Assembly (NCBI RefSeq): GCF_036711975.1
Contig: NC_091970.1
Coordinates: 4,285,501 to 4,349,500 of the forward strand
Reading direction: 5' to 3'
Origin: Onthophagus taurus
Taxonomy: Eukaryota > Arthropoda > Insecta > Coleoptera > Scarabaeidae
DNA: 64,000 nt
Of this stretch, positions 38,366 to 47,979 are shown piece by piece (position 1 is the first letter of the stretch; each line of letters begins with the position of its first letter). A program made the position numbers and the translations under genes. The notes under the pieces are model-generated. The model saw only the letters and a list, made by a program, of their open reading frames with translations. It had not been told where the DNA came from and did no database searches.

Positions 38366-38840
38366 CACTGAAGACGAACGACGGTGTTGTCCCCGGTTTA
38401 TATACGCAACGTTTTCTTTCGCAAAAAGAAAAGAAATTGTTTTTCTTTTATTCGTGGAAATTATGTATTATTAATTATTATTAATTAAAAATCGAATTAT
38501 GAAAGATCTTATTAATCAAATTGATGTTTAATTGTTAAAAAAGCTTAATAATAAAGTTATTTTTACATTTAATATTCCTCGAGGGGAAACACTCAATTTA
38601 TTTCGTTTAGATTTAAATCCGACCTCAATTTGTAAAAGGATTTTCTGGGATTTACTTGGAATTTATCTAAATTTAATTTTGAATGAAGAGAAATGTTGAA
38701 TAAAAAGAAGTTATGTAATTAAAGTTGCATATCTCACTGATTATTTTTACTTAATTTTGATAACCTTACACCTAATAAAATCATAACATTTTGTGATAAC
38801 CAACGTTTTTAAACTCAATTAATTCGTTAATTACATAATT
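38366..38840. promoter_or_regulatory. Divergent promoter region of C16orf89-type gene and DCXR
   Basis: A 475 bp AT-rich spacer without coding sequence. Apart from the TATA element on the minus strand I see no clear motif. Confidence 0.5.
38397..38404 (-). promoter_or_regulatory. TATA box of the C16orf89-family gene
   Basis: On the minus strand TATATAAA lies here, and an initiator-like TCAGT is at 38371-38367, about 31 bp downstream. Transcription would start only about 6 bases before the ATG at 38365. Confidence 0.5.
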
Positions 38841-39732
38841 ATGGAAATATCTTTTAAAGGGAAAACGGCTTTAGTTACAGGAGCTAGCCAAGGTAAAAAA
38901 ATCCATCATATTTTAATATTATTAATTTTTACAATTATATAGGTATTGGAAGAGATATTGTAAAACAATTAGTGGCATGTGGGGCCCATGTAATCGCTAT
39001 AAGTCGATCGAAAGATCTTTTGGAATCCTTAAAATCGGAAACTTCTAACGTTGAAATAAAAACCGCTGATTTATCAAATTGGGAAGAAACCGAAAATGTT
39101 CTCAAAGACATTGGACCAATTGACTTATTAATTAATAACGCAGCCGTTGCACTTTTAGCCCCAATTCTTGAAATAACCCAAGAACACATTGATAAGTATT
39201 AATTCAATTTATTAAACATAACCTAACATAACAAATTTTTTCTTTTTAAGATCTTTCGATTTAAATATTAAATCAATCATACATATAACACAAATTATTG
39301 CTAAAAATATGATTGCAAGAAACATTTCCGGTTCAATCGTTAATATTTCCTCACAAGCTTCCATGGCCGGATTAAAAGATCACGGCGTTTATTGTGCTAC
39401 AAAAGGTGCTCTGGACGCTTTTACACGCGTAGCTGCCGCGGAATTTGGTGCTTACAACATAAGGGTTAATTGTGTGAACCCCACGGTGATAATGACAGCG
39501 ATGGGAAGAATTGGATGGAGCAACCCTAAAATAGCTGATCCGATGAAAGAAAAAATTCCTTTAAAACGGTATTTATCTCTTTATTATTTCTATTTTAATC
39601 TTTATATTAAATTTTTTTAGATTTGGAGAAGTACGTGAAGTTACCGATGCCGTTTTATATCTTTTAAGCGATAAATCGAGTTTGATTACCGGATCTTGTT
39701 TACCGGTGGATGGTGGATTCCTTGCTATTTAA
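38841..39732 (+). CDS. DCXR: L-xylulose / dicarbonyl reductase (DCXR-type SDR)
   Basis: Four exons, 38841-38892, 38943-39195, 39251-39568 and 39621-39732, give 244 aa, exactly the length of human DCXR. The enzyme uses NADPH to reduce L-xylulose to xylitol and also reduces dicarbonyls. SDR landmarks: TGASQGIG cofactor loop at residues 13-20, ISRSKD after the second strand, NNAAVALL near residue 84, NISSQAS with the catalytic serine, YCATKGALD with the YxxxK pair, and [10 protein letters not shown] after it. The C-terminal [13 protein letters not shown] is family-typical. All three introns split codons and the joins are consistent. Confidence 0.95.
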
Positions 39733-40004
39733 TTAAGAAGATAAGAAATTAAAAATGTTTTTTATTATTTTAAATAAACAATAAATTGTAAAAATTATTT
39801 AAATTTGAACCAACTACTCATTTGATAGACAAAAGTATCCACGCCCATTCTATTAAACACCAGTTCTACACGCCGCGCACAAGCTATGACGCACCTAGTC
39901 CGAAAATGCAAGTATGTTTACGGTGTTTAAACCAGCAAAAAGTGTTTGAATTCTCAATAATAACTCGTAAAAATTATTAAAATAAATCTCTATAAAGGTT
40001 TAAA

Positions 40005-40610
40005 ATGGATTTTAATCCAAAAATTGTCGTTTTCATCTCAATTCTTTTAATAGTTTTAATTAAACAAGGTTAGTGTGGTATCGCCCAAACTCTAAGAAAG
40101 TTTCAAAGTTCCCTTTAATTTTATATAATTTAATTAATTCTTAATCACTTAAACGATTTATTAATAGGTTACGGAATTAAATGTTGGGAATGTAGAAGCG
40201 ATGCTGACCCAAAATGTTCGGATCCTTTCGACAATCGTACTTTTGCAATTACTGATTGCAGTAAAACGCCCAGCTTAGATCATCTACCCGATATCGAGTC
40301 GAGGATGTGCAGAAAAATACGACAAAAAAGTACACAATTAAAGTGACTCATCTTTTCGTTTATTTGATTTTACCAATTTTTAGTTCACGGCGTTTGGAGA
40401 TACATACGAAGTTGTGCTTATTTGGGAGAACCCGGGATTCGAGGTGACGAACGTTTTTGCCTTATGAGAACGGGAACTTACAACATTTTTATGGAATATT
40501 GTACCTGTAACAGTAAAGATGGATGCAACGGAACGGATTCGCTTAAAATATCTAGGTTAGGGTTTGGAGTATCCATGTTTTTGTTGATTTTGTTGTTACG
40601 GAATGTTTAA
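40005..40610 (+). CDS. Ly6/uPAR-type GPI-anchored protein
   Basis: Three exons, 40005-40068, 40168-40329 and 40384-40610, give 150 aa. It has a signal peptide (FNPKIVVFISILLIVLIKQG) and a three-finger domain with ten cysteines, opening with KCWECRSD and closing with YCTCNSKDGCNGT. The hydrophobic tail (LGFGVSMFLLILLLRNV) suits GPI attachment. Insect members of this family shape septate junctions and ion-channel trafficking, but I cannot assign this one to a named ortholog. A decayed copy of its last exon and 3' flank lies at 42340-42620, and a second intact Ly6 gene lies at 42800-43810. Confidence 0.88.
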
Positions 40611-42339
40611 AGAAAACGATATTATTAAAATTAACTTTGTTGTATATATCACAATATGGAAAATTGATCAAAGAAGCAAAAAGAAACATTAATTTCTAGA
40701 TTTAATGATGTTTTACTGGAATCTCATGTATCCGTCCATTTCTTTTTATAATAAATCGTATATATATAGAAGTTTTATAAAATAAAGTTTTTTTAATAAA
40801 AACAACTCACAAAATAAATAAAATTTATTCATTTGATTAACGGAAAGACCTTACAGTAGATTTTAATAATGTCAAGACGTTTTTAATTGATAATAATTGC
40901 GTTTATATAAACTTAAATATGTCTTTGTGCTCAATTAGACCTAAATTGAATGAACGTTTTCGGTTTTATTCCCTTCTAATATTCATTTTGTGGGCGATTC
41001 TTAACTTGTTTAAACATAATGAGATAACTTCATCCATAATATGGGAAATACTTTTAACGCTTCATCTAAACGATTCGAATTTATTTATTTTTATAAATAT
41101 TAACATTTAAATAAATAAATATTAAAGTTAAAAACATAACCTATTTCGGCAACTAATTCCTCAGGGAATTCTGTCGTAACTACCAACCTTGAAATATAAA
41201 ATGAGTTAAATTATTTTTTAATTTACAAATTGTCATTGCAAGAGCAGGTTAATTTTCAAAATTGTCACCAAAACTTTTCTATTCGCTAAAAAAGAATGAG
41301 TTTTGTTCTATTCGATTCAGAATAAATCAAAGTTATTTATTTTGTATCTTTTAAGCCATTTATATTTGGCTATTGTAGAAAATTTTTGGGTTTTTGAGAC
41401 GAAACATGCCGAAAAAAAGAAGTAGCTCAGAAAATGAGGTGATGGCTGCCTTGCGCTTGTGCCGTTGGTAATAGAATTAATGAAATATCACTAAGTTTAA
41501 ATAAAATCTTTTTAAACAATTTTAATTTAAATTAATTACATTATACACTACCATTATATTAATTTTTGTTATTTAATTGTCAATTAATAATTGCTATGTT
41601 AAGTGAGTTACAATATAACGTCAAAACTTTAAGATTGAGTACCTTTATTTTTTTGTAAATTGGTACTATGAAATTGACAACCCCAAGGATCGTAAACAAT
41701 CATAAACAATTCATTTTGAGGTTATATCAGATTTCACTTTCATATCTCAAATTGTAGGTGGTTCATGCACCAGTCACTCGTATTAATGAAGTGGGGAACA
41801 TACGTTTAATTCTGGATACTGTCACTTATAGCGTTGCTTTCGATTACAGAACCCATTTTGACAATTTTTTGAGTTGTCAGTTTGACTGGTTTGACCAGGT
41901 TTGACATAGTACATATAGTAATATTTTTGATTGCATGATTGTGTTGTGTACCTATGTTGTGTACAGAGGAAGAGTTGCTAAAATAAATAATATTAAAAAA
42001 ATTAAAGAATAAAGTTTCAAAAGAACTTTCAAATAACCAATTTAATTTATATTTCCCGCCTGCCAATGATTTCAGCGCTGTAGACGACAGTATAAAAAAC
42101 GAATTGCGCATTCTAACCAAACGTTTTTAGTTGCCTATCTATATAACAATAAATTATATCTAATCTTGAGGTGGTCTGGTGCGCTTTATAACATAAAACA
42201 AGCTGTTTTAGGCCCCGAATATTTGAAAGAATCAATTGGGTAACCGGTAATTCAATCAATATTGGTATAGAACTTTTATTATTTTCCTAAATGAACGTCA
42301 AGCACAGAAATACATGGTTGTCCCAATAACTCAAATTCC
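40611..42339. other. Non-coding stretch between Ly6 genes
   Basis: The part at 40848-41040 is the parent copy of the flank repeated at 42421-42620. A 21-codon open stretch starts at 41407 (MPKKRSSSENEVMAALRLCR) but is not supported as a gene. No transposon ends were found. Confidence 0.45.
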
Positions 42340-42620
42340 AGTCACGATTTCATTGGAAATACATACGAAGTTCGAGATCTTATGAGAACGGAGATGTTTT
42401 TGCCTTATAAGAACGGAAACTTACAAGCTTACGGTAGATCTTAATAAGTAAAACGTTTTTAATTGGTAATAATTGCGTCTACCTAAACTTAAATAAGTCT
42501 ACGAGCTCAATTAAACCTGAATTGAATGAACGTTTTCGGTTTTTCCCCCTCCGAATACTTCTTTTGTGTTCCAATCTTAACTTATTCGAACGTAATGAGA
42601 TCATTACGTTGATAATTTCT
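42340..42620 (+). pseudogene. Decayed copy of the upstream Ly6 last exon and 3' flank
   Basis: Bases 42345-42430 match the last exon of the Ly6 gene at 40384-40490: both hold GGAAATACATACGAAGTT-like sequence, then TTTTTGCCTTATRAGAACGG and AACTTACAA. The copy has a deletion and premature stops. Bases 42421-42620 match the 3' flank at 40848-41040, through TTTTTAATTG.TAATAATTGCG and GAATGAACGTTTTCGGTTTT. The sequence between exon and flank in the parent (about 350 bp) is absent. The fragment is in direct orientation to the parent. Confidence 0.8.
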
Positions 42621-42799
42621 CACCACAATTTAATAAAAACCATCCATTTATGTACTACATTTATTTTATTAATTAATTTTTTTTCTCTCATATTTTATAA
42701 GTTAATAAACATTACAAAGGTTTTATTTACACAAAGTAACAAAAAAAACGTTAAAACAACACATCTAAGAATATAAATGATTTTAATTTGATTAAATGC

Positions 42800-43810
42800 T
42801 TATATTCGCAATAAAATCGTTAAGAAAGTTAATAAAAAGAAACTTTTAAGTGAAAACAATTTCGGGGATGAATTACACAAATCCGTATCGCAAACGTCGC
42901 ACGATTCTAGGGTTTTATGACTGCTTGGTCTCGATTCTTGGGGACATTCCAAAGTTGTTAAATCTCTATTGATGAACATACATTCTCTTGAGTATCGTTT
43001 TCTTCCGTATTCTAAACAAAAAAGTGTTATAAACCAACCCAAATTGTTTAATTGACTCTTTTATAACCTGTTTCGACTTTTTTCACGCAAACTGCTCGCT
43101 GATTAATCGATGGATAAGCAAAAACTTCAGTTCCACAATCGATTTCTTTCGGCATTTGAGCATCCGCAAAATTAGGACCATAAATCATTCTTCTCCGTAT
43201 GTCTGTTTGGTTAAAGTAATCAGCGCATAATTCCATTTCGAAAGAGGTACATTTGTAACATTTTAAAGCATCCACTAAAAAAAATTATAATAATAATTAT
43301 ATATAATTATTTATATTTATATGAAATTTTTAGATTTTTAATTATAAATAAAAAAAGTCTTTATTTCCAATCTAGAGTAGAGCGGAAACGTATATTTATT
43401 TACTTCGAAACTAGGTGCGCCAATTTGACCTACCTATAATATAATAATAAAAACAGAAAGTTTTTCTTTTTTGGAGTGGGGGGAATCAAGAAGGTGTAAT
43501 AACAAGTTATTTTAAGATATTTTGCTGTTTGCGATGATGTAACCGAAAATAATTGTTAATGATTATTTAAAAAATAGGTAGTTTTCGCAAATTAATACAT
43601 TACAACGATAAACATGTATGTGCATTTCCTGTCACGTAACCCACATAGAATATTTAAAAAACTGCATGAATTAAAACGTAATTTTAAACTAATTTTTCGT
43701 TTTATATAAAATTTTTAAACAATAACAACAAAATACAAATACATACCTGTATAAATAAGAGAAATTAACATAACGGTAAACAATAACAACGCGATTTTAT
43801 TAAAAGCCAT
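42800..43810 (-). CDS. Ly6/uPAR-type GPI-anchored protein (second gene)
   Basis: Three exons on the minus strand, 43810-43747, 43274-43068 and 43011-42800, give 160 aa. A signal peptide (MAFNKIALLLFTVMLISLIY) is followed by a three-finger domain with ten cysteines, starting LKCYKCTSFEMELC and ending SCDVCDTDLCN, and then by a hydrophobic tail (FSLKSFFLLTFLTILLRI) for GPI anchoring. The CDVCDTDLCN ending is the family hallmark. It shares the fold and the phase-1 intron layout with the plus-strand Ly6 gene 2.2 kb away, so the two are probably old tandem relatives, but their loops differ strongly. Confidence 0.88.
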
Positions 43811-44764
43811 GTTTTTGCACTTGTTGATCTTTCTTTGCTATCTTTAAAATTTAACTTGTTGCTTTCGCGGTATGACTACTGAAACTGAAGGTAAACTTTA
43901 ACGTGAATCCACACTCTCCTTCTACGTCTTAACCACCGTTTGAACCATCACAATTGGTTCCCCCACCGTTATTCATGTACCATAAAAAATGGTTACAAAT
44001 TTTATAGAGAACAGGTTGTGAGGTTTGTGTTTATAAAAAGACGATTGTGTAATTACAAAGATATGAATTATATTAATCGATTTCAAAACATTATTAAGGG
44101 AATGAATCAAAATCGGTGAATCACTTTGCAATGATTTCTATCGATATTTAAAATTATGACTAGTTTAGAGTATTACTACATTTACATAAAATAAAAAAAT
44201 AGCACTTACATAATCTACGTAATAAGTAATAACAGCATCGTAGCCTTTTAACCTTTAACAGTTGGATGAGAACTTACAATATGCGAAAATGTAACAATTA
44301 ACTCACTCGTTTGCATTCACACGGAATTACATTAGACGCAAAAACAAGTAAAAGATGATGACTGTACAGGGTCACCTTAAAGCCACTATTACGTCTACAT
44401 TTAAGTACTTAGTCATTTTCGAATTATTAGGTACTACCATAAAAACATTGTCTAATCGGAAAAGAGTTCAATCATAAATTTTTTTTCATCAACAATTAAT
44501 TTATTACTAACTTACAAGATTTACTTGATTCATAATTAATTAGTATATTTTGTAATTAATTGTAATTAGTATTTTCATTCGTTTCTCCTTTAACAACATT
44601 ATTTTTAATTTAACTTTTATATTTTGAATGTGATTATGAAAGTTGTCAAAATAAATTGAGCGTCTTCAATTAATCTTCGAAAATTATTAAAATACACGAA
44701 AATCTTTAAATTTAGCATTTAATGTACTATGTAAAATAATTATTATATTTTCATTATGATAATG

Positions 44765-44808
44765 CAAAGCCTACTAGAAATACTAAATAATATTTTTAGT
44801 AGGCTTTG
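44765..44808. repeat. Near-perfect 18-bp hairpin
   Basis: The left arm CAAAGCCTACTAGAAATA (44765-44782) pairs with TATTTTTAGTAGGCTTTG (44791-44808), with one G-T wobble and an 8-base loop. The outer 12 bp are a perfect inverted repeat. Confidence 0.85.
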
Positions 44809-44846
44809 GACAATGATAAAGAAGCTAATTTAGCAACAGTTTCCTT

Positions 44847-45200
44847 TATGAGTTTGTGTTATTAATTTAATAGATGGCGCTGACTAAATTCTTTTAATAA
44901 TTTTAAACAGAATGTAACTAGTAAGATTAGGGCAAGTTAATGTCATTTCTAAAGTTCAATTAAATATATCTGATAAAAATAAAGAATGACGTTATGAGTT
45001 TGTACTATAGATTGACTAGATGGCGCTGCCAAAATTCCAATGACAATTTCATATTTATGAAATGTACCGAATTTGTTTTTGTATACTTATTCGTGCAGCA
45101 ATTTCTGTATTTAAAAAGAATGTAAAAAGATAAGAAAGCAAGAAGTTAAGTTATTTCTAAAGTTCACCTAGATATTTCTGATAAAAATAAATCATAACGC
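44847..45200. repeat. Diverged tandem duplication carrying the AGATGGCGC motif
   Basis: Unit 1 (about 44847-44994) and unit 2 (about 44995-45200) share TATGAGTTTGT at their start, then TAGATGGCGCTG, then TTTCTAAAGTTCA and TCTGATAAAAATAAA near their ends. The second unit has extra sequence in its middle. Confidence 0.75.
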
Positions 45201-45635
45201 TTTAAGAATTTACGTAACAAAGAAATATATCGAAATGTTGTTTACCACAACGAAATGTTTCGATATTAACAATATTTTATGTTCATAAATATTAAATAAA
45301 CAAATATTCGCATAAAAAAAGGAATATTGGAAAATTCCTTTTGGATCCAAAAACAATATAAGACAAGATAACCTTGATAGAAAATTAACCTTCAATGCTT
45401 CATCAATCAAAAATAATCTTATTTTTCCTAAGAGAAAAGAAAACCCACAACAATTATTACTAAGAAAATACGCAACTTTAAGAATTAATATTAATACATA
45501 TAAGTGTTGTTATTGTCTTTTTCTTTGTGTTCTTATCTATCTTCTTAAATATTCATGCAATTTTTCCACAAAGCAGACATAAAAACTTTGGGTATTTCCA
45601 CCCATCATAACAGCATTTTTACATTAACGGACATG

Positions 45636-45643
45636 TATAAAAG
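45636..45643 (+). promoter_or_regulatory. TATA box of the thaumatin-like gene
   Basis: TATAAAAG lies 45 bp before the ATG at 45688. This position is consistent with a short-leader, strongly inducible gene. Confidence 0.55.
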
Positions 45644-45687
45644 AAGAGCGAATCCAGTTCATAACATTGAAGAGTTCACTTTACACG

Positions 45688-46505
45688 ATGAAACTTCTCA
45701 TTTTTGTATTGGCCGTTATCGGCAACAGTTTAGGAGTACAATTTAACATAATTAATTATCATGGTGGTCCGATTAACGTTGGAATTCAAGGAAATTCTGG
45801 GAAAGCTCATTTGGCGGGTGGAGGATTTACTTTAAATCAGGGTGCATCAGTAATATAATTTAAATTAATTTTATTTTAAATATATTAAATCCTTTTTTAT
45901 TTTCAGAGATTTGTAGATGCACCTAATGATTGGGCCGGACGATTTTGGGCACGAACATGGTGTGTTAATGGCAATCACTGTGAAACCGGTGATTGTGGTA
46001 ATATAATTGAATGTAACGGAAATGGAGGTGCTCCACCGGCTACTTTAGTTGAAATCAATTTAAGAGCTCATGCTGGGCAAGATTTTTATGACATTTCCCT
46101 AGTGGATGGTTTCAACTCAAAGGCTCTCGTAAGTTATCACTTAAAAGATCTCTTACAATTACATCAACCTTCATTATACAGATTAGACCAGTTAATGGAA
46201 ATGGGCAATGTCCAACATTACAATGTAAAAGCGATTTGAATTCAAATTGTCCAAATGAGTTACGTCTTAATTACAATGGTCAGACCATTGGTTGTAAAAG
46301 TGCTTGTTTATTGAGAAATGAGCCGCAATATTGTTGTACTGGAGAATTCGGACCTGATCGATGCAACCCAAATAATTGGCCGGAGAACATCAATTCGGCA
46401 AAATATTTTAAAGCAAATTGTCCCCAAGCTTACAGTTATGCGTATGATGATAGATCTAGCTTGTTTACTTGTGTTGCTGATACTTATGAAGTTGAATTTG
46501 GATAA
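45688..46505 (+). CDS. Thaumatin-like protein (GH64-TLP fold)
   Basis: Three exons, 45688-45849, 45907-46128 and 46182-46505, give 235 aa with a signal peptide (MKLLIFVLAVIGNSLG). Thaumatin-like proteins are secreted, and several plant members bind or cleave beta-glucans; in beetles an antifungal or digestive role is suggested. Family marks: RFWARTWC, the CNGNGGAPPATLVEINL block, QDFYDISLVDGFN, QYCCTGEFGPDRC and CPQAYSYAYDDRSSLFTC. The conserved acidic cleft residues (E of LVEINL, two D of QDFYD/LVDGF, D of YDD) are present. The mature chain has 14 cysteines, not the usual 16; the first (in the NNC position) and the last (after the final FTC) are missing. The start was placed at the first ATG after the TATA box, directly ahead of the signal peptide. 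Confidence 0.93.
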
Positions 46506-47979
46506 AATTTAATAATTATTATATTTTTGATTCTTATTATTACTTATAGTGTATATTGGGTTGCTTATGAAATTTATAAAATGATTTGATGAATAAATAT
46601 ATTAAAATAATATTTAGATAATTTTATTTGAGTTAATTAATTAAATTAATACATTTTTTTAATGTTATTTGCAATTTTAATTGAATTTTTTTTATTGTAA
46701 TTTTTACAAGTTTCGCCATCTATTAGTCGAGTTCATCAATATAAATAAAACGTGAATTAATTTCCGAAAACGATAAAATTTTAATTATACACCATAAAAT
46801 ATTATTTATTATATATTATAAAATAAATTTGTTTTTATTAAGAAAAATTAACTTTTTAATAAATTGATTATAAAATATTGAAATCTGTGTTATGTAATGC
46901 GTTTTATGACTCAAAGATGGCGGCGCTCTCTAAATTTCCAAAAAACGATTTAAAATAAAACTCCAATATTATTAATGATTATAAGGAGAAATATTTTATT
47001 TTTAATAACAATTATTAATACGATTAATAAAAAATAAATTTATTTTATTTGATTACTATTATTAATTTTTGTCAGTTATAGAAAAAATATAGAGATGTCG
47101 CCGTAAGATGTCAATTTGAATGTCAAACGTCAAGTGTAAATAAATTCGTTTATTTATTTATTAAGCTTTTTTATTTAGAACATAAATGGAAATACAAAGA
47201 TTAACTTCCTGTACTAAGTTCCTGTTTATTGGGGACACTTTTCTATTAACAGAGTCGTTTGAATCGGTGTCGTCGTAGAGCCTCAACGTAACCTACATTT
47301 TCCACACTGTTAAAGGAAAGAAAGAAACGATTTATTAATTTATAGAAATAAAACGAATCTTTAAGGCATAAACGCTTAATGACAACAACAATAAAACATT
47401 AGAACTTTAATAACATTTTAGTGGCAAATAATGGGTTTTTTATTCATTTTAAAGTGTAAATTAAGATGGTTTAAACGTGATTTTTTGATTTTTATCTCTC
47501 TAATTTATAACAATGGGTTTTTCAATCAGGTGATAATTGAAGATTTATGTTGAGATGCACTTAAATCTTGTTCTATTTTCGTTTTAATCTTATCAAATGA
47601 ATTTTTGATACTCAAATAATGATTAAATATTAGAAATTGGTGTGTAAAATAACAAATTTTTACCCCACAGCCTTTAAAACGGAAACGTACCCTCCACTCA
47701 ACAAACCCCGGTTCCACAAAGAAACCCGCATCTCTAACCCAAGATCCAGCTGACTCCGACTCTCTCGTTTAGAAAACGATGTCGTTTTAGTTTCGTTCGA
47801 ACAGCGCGCCGATGCACATCGTTTAATAATTCATTTCACAAATCGTTATTTATGTTTAACGACGCAAAATTTGGACAATGTTTTAATTTAAAAAAAAGTT
47901 TAATTTGATTTTAATTTTTCTTTGTGGTTTGGTGTTCTTTGTGCGCGTGTTTTGATTTGAATTATTATTTTTTTTAATA
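46506..47979. other. Spacer between the thaumatin-like gene and the PH-like gene
   Basis: AT-rich, with CGCCATCTA at 46714-46722, the YY1-like AAGATGGCGGC at 46914-46924 and a diverged GATGTCGCC at 47094-47102. The GC-richer end at 47680-47840 is probably the promoter and 5' UTR of the next gene. No gene is seen. Confidence 0.5.

Larger units (their letters stand above)
43811..45687. other. Spacer upstream of the thaumatin-like gene
   Basis: No gene is seen. It holds a near-perfect 18-bp hairpin at 44765-44808, a tandem duplication at about 44847-45200 whose two units each carry a motif copy, and the TATA box of the next gene. Confidence 0.5.

Noticed and set aside
41407-41472. Short frame starting MPKKRSSSENEVM
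   Set aside because: Only 21 codons before a stop; reminiscent of a transposase start, but no terminal repeats or further coding sequence were found.
41806-42120. 104-codon open frame on the minus strand between Ly6 genes
   Set aside because: No homology that I recognise and no helix, repeat or cysteine pattern; likely chance.
45210-45410. 66-codon open frame on the minus strand near the thaumatin-like gene
   Set aside because: AT-rich composition without domain or signal; chance frame.
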